Shown in pieces: positions 1 to 5,552 of a stretch of DNA of 8,676 bases. Source of the stretch: Actinomycetota bacterium (GTDB lineage: Bacteria > Cyanobacteriota > Vampirovibrionia > Obscuribacterales > Obscuribacteraceae); assembly GCA_903970355.1 (NCBI GenBank), contig CAJCIF010000218.1, positions 1-8,676 on the forward strand. Reading direction: 5' to 3'. Every line of letters starts with the position of its first letter. Within the stretch, counting starts at the first letter, position 1. Both the position numbers and the translations under genes were made by a program. Under the pieces are notes generated by a model. That model worked only from the letters and a program-made list of their open reading frames with translations. It was not told the origin of the DNA and did not search any database.

Positions 1-510
1 GCCGAAAGTCTTGCTATGTCCAAAAGCGGATTATTCGCCCACTTCAAGTCCAAAGAGGCTCTACAACTTGAAGTTATGCAAAAAGCTGTGGATGAATTCA
101 ACCAATTGGTGGTTCTGCCCGCTTTGGTGAATGCCCGCGGAATACCGCGCCTGAAAGCACTTCTGCACAATTATGTTGATTGGATAAACATCAAAGGATC
201 CTGCATTTTTATGGCACTCTCACAGGAATACGACGATCGTCCCGGTCATATTCAAGACATGCTCATAAGTGTGCAAAAGACCTGGATGAAGACCATTTCG
301 CGAGCCGTGAGCATTGCTATTGAAGAAGGCCATTTTGATAAAGATCTAGACCCGGATATGTTCACATTCGGAGCGCTCGGAATCGCTATGGCATACAATC
401 ACTCGCATAAACTGCTCTCTGACCCTTTAGCAGAAAAGAAGGCCCGAGCCGCTTTTGACGCTCTTATTAACTCTAGCCGAACCAGAAAAGAAGAAATCGT
501 AAGGAGCTAG
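1..510 (+). CDS. TetR/AcrR-family transcriptional regulator, 5' partial
   Basis: The frame is already open at base 1, so the start lies upstream; 169 codons are present, and a family length of about 190-200 residues implies roughly 25-35 missing N-terminal residues. The first visible residues, SLAMSKSGLFAHFKSKEAL, are the end of the TetR helix-turn-helix: recognition helix, then the typical Y/F-x-H-F-K-S-K-E-x-L stretch. The rest is an all-helical ligand/dimerisation domain; it contains GSCIFMALSQEYDDRPG and a GHFDKDLDP stretch, both of which resemble a common TetR subfamily's C-terminal domain. TetR proteins are usually dimeric repressors released by a small ligand. The gene ends 5 bp before a DUF3237 gene, so the two are probably co-transcribed, and the ABC-2 exporter beyond it is a plausible target. 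Ligand and operator are unknown. Confidence 0.9.
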   Translation, partial: AESLAMSKSGLFAHFKSKEALQLEVMQKAVDEFNQLVVLPALVNARGIPRLKALLHNYVDWINIKGSCIFMALSQEYDDRPGHIQDMLISVQKTWMKTISRAVSIAIEEGHFDKDLDPDMFTFGALGIAMAYNHSHKLLSDPLAEKKARAAFDALINSSRTRKEEIVRS

Positions 511-515
511 ACCTA

Positions 516-1052
516 ATGACCAACACTAGCCGTCCTTCTCCGGAAAGCACGACCGTTCGTTTGAGCGACGACAATCGAAGCATCAGATCCAAGCTAATTC
601 GCATGGACTTCCTTTTCTCCTTTCGCATTCGAATGGATGAACAAACTGCTCCGCCCATAGAGACTCCGGAAGGACTCAAGTTTGACGGCAGCATTACTGG
701 TGGTGAATTCGCCGGACCAGAATTAATTGGTCATATCAAACCAGCAGCAGGAGCTGGCTCTCTTCTGGTAAAGCCAAATGGTGTAGCCGTTGTAGAACTT
801 CGATTCACTATGGAATCTGGAGACGGAGCTGTTATAGACGGCGTACACCACGGCCTTATTGATTTCGGTCCAACCGGTTTTGAAGAGATCCGAAACAAAC
901 GCATGCCAACTGAAGTAGATGGCAGGGTTACCGCTCGCTATCAAACCTCACACCCGAAGTATGAATGGCTTAATCGCACACAGTGCGTCGGCGCAATCGA
1001 AACAGATTTCGAATCTCTATGCATCAAGCAATCGATCTTCGCAATGTTCTAA
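516..1052 (+). CDS. DUF3237 / UPF0311 family protein
   Basis: This is a 178-residue soluble protein of unknown function. It shows the DUF3237 hallmarks in order: a first strand with FLFSFRIRM (32-40), the glycine-rich GGEFAGPELIGHI (62-74), a paired-strand centre with SGDGAVIDG (101-109), and the C-terminal YEWLN (149-153) followed by VGAIE. The family forms a small beta-barrel and has no settled biochemical role. The ATG at 516 has an AAGGAG Shine-Dalgarno at 501-506, 9 bases upstream and inside the end of the TetR gene, so translation is probably linked to that gene. About 29 residues precede the conserved core and look disordered (Ser/Arg-rich); an internal ATG at 603 would also give a full domain, but the ribosome site favours 516. 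The stop codon overlaps that of the convergent ABC permease gene. Confidence 0.82.
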   Translation: MTNTSRPSPESTTVRLSDDNRSIRSKLIRMDFLFSFRIRMDEQTAPPIETPEGLKFDGSITGGEFAGPELIGHIKPAAGAGSLLVKPNGVAVVELRFTMESGDGAVIDGVHHGLIDFGPTGFEEIRNKRMPTEVDGRVTARYQTSHPKYEWLNRTQCVGAIETDFESLCIKQSIFAMF

Positions 1053-1840
1053 ACAGCATATTTTGCTAAGTAACCTTTTTGCCTCGCTTCTTCAAAGCAA
1101 AGCTTAAAGGCAACCGCTGATATAGCCATATAAACGATATTCAATCCTAGCGCGCACCAGCCATAGTGCGAGTCTAAATGCGAAGTTCTCAGTACTTCTC
1201 GCATGCCTTCAAATACATAAGATGAAGGTACAAGCATAGACACTGGTTGCAACCATTGCGGCAAAACCGATACTGGATAGAACACAGCCGATACCGGCTG
1301 GATCAAAAATGGCAGAGCCCAGGCGAGAGCTTCCGCCGGTGGACCCCAGCGAAGAATTAAACCGATCGTCAATAGTCCAAGCGACCAACCCATAAGCATT
1401 AGATTTGCATACAGGAATATGAATCCGTACCCAAGCGCGGTCAGCTTGAATGAATAGACAGCAGCGGCAATAGTGCCTAGAACGCAGACAACCACGGTAG
1501 ATTGAAGCAATCCCATTAACCATGCCGATGCCACATATTCGTATGGTCTTATAGGCGCTGCGAATATGTTCAAGAGGTTTCGGCACCACAAGTCATCAAG
1601 ATACGAAACGGCGATGACTTGCTGCGCACGAAATAGAACGTTCCACAGAATGATTGCGCCAATGAGGAATGTAACTGCAGCGGGTACTGCGTTACTTATT
1701 TTCAGCATGTAGACCGAAAGAAATCCCCAGACGAGAAGATCCATAACTGGCCAGAAAAATATGTCCAGCATTCGGAACGTGCTTCTTGACCAAACAAACC
1801 AATATTTGATCATGAGTGCTCTAACTGTTCGAAAGTTCAT
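1049..1840 (-). CDS. ABC-2 type transporter permease
   Basis: This is a 263-residue integral membrane protein, the membrane half of an ABC exporter. About six hydrophobic spans can be seen near residues 27-47, 53-75, 103-130, 135-163, 171-191 and 228-248. The C-terminal part has the typical ABC-2 stretch, FYPVSVLPQWLQP followed by VPSSYVFEGMREVL (about 187-217), as in NodJ/DrrB-like permeases. The start chosen is ATG at 1840, 4 bases after the ATPase stop, with GGAGG at 1853-1857 about 12 bases upstream. An in-frame extension to 1906 would lie inside the ATPase gene and is unlikely. It is translated together with the ATPase. The substrate cannot be read from the sequence; drugs, polysaccharides and lipids are all known substrates of this class. 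The TAG stop overlaps the TAA of the convergent DUF3237 gene. Confidence 0.9.
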   Translation of the reverse strand: MNFRTVRALMIKYWFVWSRSTFRMLDIFFWPVMDLLVWGFLSVYMLKISNAVPAAVTFLIGAIILWNVLFRAQQVIAVSYLDDLWCRNLLNIFAAPIRPYEYVASAWLMGLLQSTVVVCVLGTIAAAVYSFKLTALGYGFIFLYANLMLMGWSLGLLTIGLILRWGPPAEALAWALPFLIQPVSAVFYPVSVLPQWLQPVSMLVPSSYVFEGMREVLRTSHLDSHYGWCALGLNIVYMAISAVAFKLCFEEARQKGYLAKYAV

Positions 1841-1844
1841 GATG

Positions 1845-2588
1845 TCAAACAACCTCCATGGTTGATGAGCGTGCAATTGTGATAAACACTTCTTCCAGGC
1901 TTTCACTCTTATACTGCTTCAGAATGTCGGCAGCACCACCGGAAGCAATTACTTTTCCGTGTTGCATAAATAGGATTCTGTCGCATAGCTCTGTGACGTC
2001 GATCATATTGTGCGATGTGTTCAGAATGGTCATGCCTGATTCCTTTTGTCTTTGCAGTAAAATTTTGCGAGCCTTGTCGGCCATATCAGGGTCCAAGCTT
2101 GCTGTTGGTTCATCCAACAGAAGCAAATCGGGATCGCTGATCAGCGCCTTGCAAAGATTGAGCCTGGTCTGCTCTCCAGAGGACAGCATGCCGGTCTTTG
2201 TATTGCGCAAGCGCGTCAACTCAAACAACTCGAGAAGGTCGTCAATCTTCTTTTTGCTGTTTTTAACTCCGTAGATCTCTGAAAAAACGAAGAGATTTTC
2301 CCAAACCTTTAAATGGTATGGAAGGAACTGATATGCCGATGCGAAATTCATTCGCTGCAGAGCCGGGAAACGATTCTTATGCATGTCCGAATCAAAGACT
2401 TTGATAGTTCCACGCGTAGGCGTAATCAGCCCCAGCAGCATAAATATAGTTGTGGTCTTGCCGGCGCCGTTAACACCTAGAAGACCGAGAATCTCGCCCT
2501 GTTTCACTTCGAAACTGAGATCGTCTACAGCGACAGCGCTGCCGAACTCTTTGCGCAAGTTGCGCACCTCGACTACATTAGTAGACAT
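1845..2588 (-). CDS. ABC transporter ATP-binding protein (ABC-2 exporter ATPase)
   Basis: This 247-residue cytoplasmic ATPase powers the permease encoded just downstream. It has a full nucleotide-binding domain: Walker A GVNGAGKTTT (38-47), Q-loop Gln87 in ASAYQFLPYHLKVWENL, signature LSSGEQ (135-140), Walker B LLLLDEP (155-161), D-loop SLD (164-166) and switch His193 in TSHNM. The LSSGEQ signature in place of LSGGQ is common in exporter ATPases of the CcmA/NodI/DrrA type. The start is ATG at 2588, with AGGAG 6 bases upstream; a longer frame from 2645 would add 19 residues that do not resemble the family and would run into the leader hairpin. The gene is first in its operon. Its leader (2628-2729) carries unusual inverted repeats and a T-run, described separately. 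Confidence 0.94.
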   Translation of the reverse strand: MSTNVVEVRNLRKEFGSAVAVDDLSFEVKQGEILGLLGVNGAGKTTTIFMLLGLITPTRGTIKVFDSDMHKNRFPALQRMNFASAYQFLPYHLKVWENLFVFSEIYGVKNSKKKIDDLLELFELTRLRNTKTGMLSSGEQTRLNLCKALISDPDLLLLDEPTASLDPDMADKARKILLQRQKESGMTILNTSHNMIDVTELCDRILFMQHGKVIASGGAADILKQYKSESLEEVFITIARSSTMEVV

Positions 2589-2594
2589 TGCAAA

Positions 2595-2599
2595 CTCCT
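2595..2599 (-). promoter_or_regulatory. Shine-Dalgarno of the ABC ATPase gene
   Basis: AGGAG on the minus strand lies 6 bases before the ATG at 2588. It fixes the start there and leaves about 25 bases between the T-run of the upstream hairpin and the ribosome site. Confidence 0.75.
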
Positions 2600-2623
2600 G
2601 AACCAAATGAGTTGAGAAAAGAC

Positions 2624-2729
2624 AAAAAGGGTAATTGCAAACCAATCATGTGAGAAACGAAGCCCGGTCTGACTCAGTCAGACGGCATTCTCGACACAAT
2701 ATGCAATTACCCTGGTGCCCTACCGGGCT
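2624..2729 (-). promoter_or_regulatory. Structured leader of the ABC exporter operon (candidate attenuator or riboswitch)
   Basis: Read on the minus strand, the leader contains nested complementary arms. AGGGTAATTGCA (2713-2702) pairs perfectly with TGCAATTACCCT (2639-2628). Inside it, 2700-2688 can pair with 2656-2645, 12 pairs with two G-U pairs and one bulged C. At the tip, GTCTGAC (2683-2677) pairs with GTCAGAC (2673-2667). The outer stem is followed at once by TTTTTG (2628-2623), as in an intrinsic terminator. An upstream arm AGCCCGGT (2729-2722) is perfectly complementary to ACCGGGCT (2668-2661), which lies inside the hairpin, so a pseudoknot or an alternative anti-terminating fold is possible. 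The same upstream arm can also form a small local hairpin (GCCC-GGTA-GGGC). The T-run ends about 35 bases before the ATPase ATG. I do not recognise a known riboswitch class. The pairings are seen directly; the function is inferred. Confidence 0.55.
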
Positions 2730-2923
2730 CCCACGAATATCAAACTGTCTAGCTACCGAGAACGCCCGTCAATAGAAGCGGGGATTGTACTCACGGTTAA
2801 TAATTGAATTTATCATTGTCTGCTCCAGCTGTATTTCCCAATATTTAGATTCCACAACTTTACAGCAACCACAGCTTCCTTGGCAAATAAGAAGTATGGA
2901 ATGAGTTACAAAAAACGATCACC

Positions 2924-2995
2924 ATCTGATGCTTTTGTATCTGATATCTGGTGATCTGTTTCTGCTGGGTTCGACATCTGATGCTCTGTATCCAG
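2924..2995. repeat. Decayed 5' flank of the 15-bp array
   Basis: ATCTGATGCTTTTGT (2924), ATCTGATATCTGGTG (2939) and ATCTGTTTCTGCTGG (2954) sit exactly 15 bases apart and partly match the array unit when it is phased as ATCAAATGGTTCGGC. Phase is then lost, and a further ATCTGATGCT occurs at 2976. Divergence at one edge is typical of an old tandem array that is homogenised mainly in its core. Confidence 0.45.
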
Positions 2996-3130
2996 TCGTC
3001 CGGCATCAAATGGTTCGACATCAAATCGTTCGGCATCAAATCTTTCGGCATCAAATGGTCCGGTATCAAATCGTCCGGCATCAAATCGTCCGGCATCAAA
3101 TGGTTCGGCATCAAATCGTCCGGTATCGAT
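2996..3130. repeat. 15-bp tandem repeat array, about nine units
   Basis: Eight full head-to-tail units and one diverged last unit fit the consensus TCGTCCGGCATCAAA, with no spacers. The CATCAAA or TATCAAA end is nearly constant; the second and third bases (CG, GG or CT), the fifth (C/T) and the eighth and ninth vary. The final unit ends ATCGAT instead of ATCAAA. Upstream, ATCTGAT- or ATCTGTT-starting units at 2924, 2939 and 2954 keep the 15-base spacing, so the array seems once to have extended to about 2924 and then decayed. Five of the six frames are open through it, so an open frame is no evidence of a protein. It may be a polymorphic minisatellite or a set of binding sites. Confidence 0.85.
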
Positions 3131-3140
3131 ACTACCGTAG

Positions 3141-3161
3141 GGGCATGGCACTGCCATGCCC
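3141..3161. repeat. Perfect 21-bp palindrome next to the tandem array
   Basis: GGGCATGGCA and TGCCATGCCC are exact reverse complements around a single C. The left flank is GTAG (3137-3140), but the matching right flank CTAC is absent (ATCC instead). From memory, dispersed intergenic palindromes of the form GTAGGGGCATGGCA...TGCCATGCCCC are common in cyanobacterial and some other genomes. I cannot confirm copy number from one window. It could fold as a hairpin in RNA, but no T-run follows on either strand, so a terminator role is not supported. Confidence 0.7.
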
Positions 3162-3277
3162 ATCCTCATGCCACCACATACGATGCCTATTATTCGTTCT
3201 ATACAAACTAATTTTATCCTGTGGTGATATCATTGCCGCTGTCAGAACGATCAATGCTTTTGGTTTACGCTGTGGAA

Positions 3278-4132
3278 ATGCAAACAATAGAGGTAAACGG
3301 CGCTTCTATCGCCTATCTGGAGGGAGGCTCTCCCTCAGACCCGCTTGCCCTGTGTCTTCATGGTTTTCCGGATACAGCCTATACGTGGCGCCATCTCATG
3401 CCCGTTCTCGTTAGTCACGGGTGGCACGTTGTATGTCCAAATCTTCGCGGGTTTGCTCCGACCAAAGCACCCCATAACGATGCGGCTGGCTCCGCTATTC
3501 TTGGTGCTGATGCTAATGCACTGCATAAAGCGTTCGGGGGTGACGAACGGGCAGTATTGATAGGACATGATTGGGGCGCTGCTGCAGCGTATAAAGCCAG
3601 TTTCGAAGAGCCTGATTGTTGGTCCAAGGTCATAACATCAGCTTGGCCACCTTCGCCATCCAATATAGACTTCTTCTCTTTTGAACAAATGAAGCGCTCC
3701 TGGTACGTTTTTCTTTTTCAATTGGAAGGTGCCGCAGAATTACTTAGCGCCGACAATTTTTCAATGGTCGATCGACTTTGGAAAGATTGGGCTGCTGATG
3801 GATATGACCGAGCGGAAGATGTTGAGCGCGCTAAAAACGCCTTGCGTGATTCAGCATGTCTTCGAGGTGCCTTGGACCACTATAGGACTTTGTTTGTTGA
3901 ACAGAGTGCATTTTCACTCAATCCTGAAGTGCCAACACTGTACATTCATGGAGAGCAAGACGGCTGTATCGGTGTTGAGATCATCAAGAACTTTTCGATT
4001 AGCACTCTATCGGCATTTGGTTCACGAGCGGTGTTTATTCCGGAAGCAGGACATTTCCCACACCTGGAACAACCGGATTCCTTTAATAACGAAGTGCTAA
4101 AAGCACTGAGTGAAATTAGCGGTGGAGAATAA
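3278..4132 (+). CDS. Alpha/beta hydrolase, epoxide-hydrolase type
   Basis: This 284-residue soluble enzyme has the alpha/beta-hydrolase fold. Visible parts are the oxyanion-hole motif HGFPD (28-32), the nucleophile elbow GHDWGAA with Asp98, the cap-domain tyrosine in RSWY (Tyr143), a second cap tyrosine in ALDHYR (Tyr202), an acid in HGEQDG (Asp228) and the catalytic His259 in AGHFPHLEQP. An Asp nucleophile followed by Trp, with two cap tyrosines, fits soluble epoxide hydrolases; fluoroacetate and haloalkane dehalogenases share the nucleophile but not the tyrosine pair. Epoxide hydrolysis to a diol is therefore the best guess. The family usually begins like MQTIEVNGASIAYLEGG, so ATG 3278 is chosen; in-frame starts at 3221 (GTG) and 3254 (ATG) exist, and none has a strong ribosome site. 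The stop lies 3 bp from the convergent gene's stop. Confidence 0.88.
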   Translation: MQTIEVNGASIAYLEGGSPSDPLALCLHGFPDTAYTWRHLMPVLVSHGWHVVCPNLRGFAPTKAPHNDAAGSAILGADANALHKAFGGDERAVLIGHDWGAAAAYKASFEEPDCWSKVITSAWPPSPSNIDFFSFEQMKRSWYVFLFQLEGAAELLSADNFSMVDRLWKDWAADGYDRAEDVERAKNALRDSACLRGALDHYRTLFVEQSAFSLNPEVPTLYIHGEQDGCIGVEIIKNFSISTLSAFGSRAVFIPEAGHFPHLEQPDSFNNEVLKALSEISGGE

Positions 4133-4135
4133 CGA

Positions 4136-4948
4136 CTAACTTTCGTCCTCATTCTCAGGTGGTGGCAACGGCAACGAAATTTCACCTTCTCCCTGGGAAG
4201 GTTTAGGCTTTTTAGGAACTGCTGCAAAACTGGTTCCGCCGCCACCTCTGCGCTTTTCCACCTCTTCCTCTATTTCTTCAGGAGTAATGCTATTGACTTG
4301 CATAGGGCCAGCGCAGATTTGCCGCCATGGGGCTCCGGCCAAAGCCTGTCGAACAATTACTTCAAAGACTTGGGCACGAACGCCAAGACCATAGCTGCCT
4401 GCACCAGGAGTGAAGTCAATTTTTGCATCTTTGTTCTCTGGTGGCGGCGGCATAGGACCTTTAAGCCTTTTCACTTCTTCCTCCACTTCTTCGGGAGTAA
4501 TGTTAAAGGCCTTCATTGGCTCTTCGCAGATTTCCCGCCAGGGAACTCCCGCTAAAGCCTGGCGAACAATTACGTCAAAGATTTGAGCACGGGGCGGTTT
4601 AACATAACCATCTTCATCCACATTTTCAGGCGGCGATATGGGTGGAGAAACTTCAGCAGCTTTTGAATCACTGCTGTCTTTACGCATCCACGGAAATATG
4701 GAAAAAAGTTTTTGAATGATCGTTTCTATAAAAGATCGAGATGGCGCACGACTCCTGCGCATCCTCACTTCTGCCTCAATCTCTTCGACTGTAATGTTAT
4801 TGACTTGCATAGGTTTGGCACAGATTTTTTGCCACTCGGCTCCAGCCAATGCTTGCCTTACAATTACCTCAATGACTTGAGCTCGAACGCCAAAACCATA
4901 GGCCCCATGCTTTGGAGAGCCTAAATTGTGTTTTTCATCATCTTTCAT
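4136..4948 (-). CDS. Unrecognised protein with three 40-residue modules
   Basis: This is a 270-residue, highly charged, apparently soluble protein without a signal peptide or clear membrane span. Three copies of one module, each exactly 40 residues, occupy 22-61, 120-159 and 191-230. Each runs RAQ-[VI]-[IF]-[ED]-VIVRQALAG, then x-x-W-x-x-IC-x-x-PM, then NIT or SIT followed by x-EE-[IV]-E-x-EV. The Cys, Trp, Pro-Met and VIVRQALAG core are invariant in all three. Copies 1 and 3 also share a preceding YGxGV. The linkers are proline-, serine- or charge-rich, with PPPPEN near 167-172 and PPPEN at the C-terminus; the linker after module 1 has a hydrophobic patch (FIETIIQKLFSIFPWM). I do not recognise the module; it reads as a short helical binding unit. 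The gene follows the DoxX gene by 27 bp, probably in one operon. The ATG at 4948 has only a weak ribosome site. Confidence 0.85.
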   Translation of the reverse strand: MKDDEKHNLGSPKHGAYGFGVRAQVIEVIVRQALAGAEWQKICAKPMQVNNITVEEIEAEVRMRRSRAPSRSFIETIIQKLFSIFPWMRKDSSDSKAAEVSPPISPPENVDEDGYVKPPRAQIFDVIVRQALAGVPWREICEEPMKAFNITPEEVEEEVKRLKGPMPPPPENKDAKIDFTPGAGSYGLGVRAQVFEVIVRQALAGAPWRQICAGPMQVNSITPEEIEEEVEKRRGGGGTSFAAVPKKPKPSQGEGEISLPLPPPENEDES

Positions 4949-4975
4949 CGAAGAGCCTAGTAAGTCTTGAGGAAG

Positions 4976-5470
4976 CTATTCTTCCTTCTTTAGGTACTTA
5001 TTAAATACGAATCGTCCAAGCAAATAGTCTGCGGAAATCTTGCCTGGTCCAAATGCGAATAGGAGAAGCGCAGTCAACATAAAGAAGAAAGGATCGGCCT
5101 GCAAAAAAGGAGTTGGATCCTTGAAGATGCTTAGAAGTTTGGCGCGATCGTCATCAACACTCAAGTAGGCAACTAACATATTTATGGTTAAAACGACTCC
5201 CCAGGGTCGAGAGAAGAGCCCGAGCAATAAAAATACGCCGCCGAACATTTCAACGCAGCTCACAAACCATGCCGTCAAATCTGGAAAAGGCAGATTTAAA
5301 CTTGTAAAAAATTCAACCACTTTGGCATGGCCAGTAAATTTTCCCTGGCCGGTTATTAGAAATTGCCAGCCCCAATAGAGCCTGAATACGAGAAGCAAAA
5401 GCGATTGAAAGTAGTTTCCAACAACGACAAGAATATTGTAGAGCCTTGCCAAGAGTGGCATTAGTTTCAA
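4976..5470 (-). CDS. DoxX family membrane protein
   Basis: This is a 164-residue inner-membrane protein with about four hydrophobic spans (near 19-40, 63-86, 90-105 and 127-142). The DoxX pattern is clear: RLYWGWQFLITGQGKF (30-45), EFFTSLNLPFPDL (53-65), ascribed to the loop, CVEMFGGVFLLLGLFSRPWG (72-91) and FGPGKISADYLLGR (140-153). Family members are linked to thiol and redox homeostasis or to quinone-related oxidation, but this copy's partner is unknown. The start appears to be TTG at 5470: GAGGAG (5478-5483) is 7 bases before it, against 16 bases before the in-frame ATG at 5461. The gene is first in a probable operon with the 40-residue-module protein and is divergent from the BMP-family gene, with a shared 82-bp upstream region. 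Confidence 0.9.
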   Translation of the reverse strand: MKLMPLLARLYNILVVVGNYFQSLLLLVFRLYWGWQFLITGQGKFTGHAKVVEFFTSLNLPFPDLTAWFVSCVEMFGGVFLLLGLFSRPWGVVLTINMLVAYLSVDDDRAKLLSIFKDPTPFLQADPFFFMLTALLLFAFGPGKISADYLLGRFVFNKYLKKEE

Positions 5471-5477
5471 GTTTTTT

Positions 5478-5483
5478 CTCCTC
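5478..5483 (-). promoter_or_regulatory. Shine-Dalgarno that supports a TTG start for the DoxX gene
   Basis: GAGGAG on the minus strand has ideal spacing (7 bases) to TTG 5470 and too much (16 bases) to the next in-frame ATG at 5461. A TTG start is therefore preferred. Confidence 0.65.
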
Positions 5484-5519
5484 GGTAAGGTCCTACATCA
5501 AGTACGATTTGGTTTCGAC

Positions 5520-5549
5520 TATTATTTCCCGACCACAACTCTAAATCAA
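5520..5549 (-). promoter_or_regulatory. Candidate sigma-70 type promoter of the DoxX operon
   Basis: On the minus strand TTGATT (5549-5544) and AATAAT (5526-5521) are 17 bases apart, with 4/6 and 5/6 matches to the consensus boxes. Transcription would start near 5514 and leave a leader of about 44 bases carrying the GAGGAG site. The same AT stretch read on the plus strand gives TATTAT (5520-5525), a possible -10 box for the BMP gene, although without a good -35 box. Confidence 0.4.
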
Positions 5550-5552
5550 ATA

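Larger units (their letters stand above)
2589..3277. other. 689-bp divergent intergenic region
   Basis: No convincing gene lies between the ATPase start and the hydrolase start. From left to right it holds the ATPase ribosome site, the structured leader (2624-2729), a stretch of about 190 bases with no clear structure (2730-2916), an 8-bp inverted repeat GATCACCA/TGGTGATC (2917-2924 and 2949-2956), the 15-bp tandem array and its decayed flank (2924-3130), and a 21-bp palindrome (3141-3161). A minus-strand TTGACG at 2767-2772 could be a -35 box for the ABC operon, but no good -10 box stands at the right distance. Short open frames across the array exist only because the unit is a multiple of three without stops. 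Confidence 0.6.

Noticed and set aside
2628..2713. MITE or other insertion element bounded by the 12-bp inverted repeats.
   Set aside because: No target-site duplication is seen in the immediate flanks, and the T-run plus position in the ATPase leader fit an RNA hairpin better. Not excluded.
2624..2729. Known riboswitch or T-box leader (SAM, cobalamin, T-box, fluoride, yybP-type).
   Set aside because: The conserved core sequences I remember for these classes are not present; AGGGTAATTGCA only superficially resembles the T-box AGGGTGG motif.
2996..3130. CRISPR array.
   Set aside because: The repeats are 15 bases, head-to-tail, without unique spacers, and no cas genes are present.
2860..3414. 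Several overlapping open frames across the 15-bp array on both strands, giving pentapeptide-like repeats such as FDAGR, PDDLM or GIKSS.
   Set aside because: The unit is 15 bases with no stop in five of six frames, so open frames follow automatically. The peptides do not fit the A(D/N)LXX pentapeptide rule, no ribosome sites are seen, and the spans run into other features.
4298..4924. Plus-strand open frames of 70-85 codons opposite the module protein.
   Set aside because: They are shadows of the repeated minus-strand coding sequence and have no independent support.
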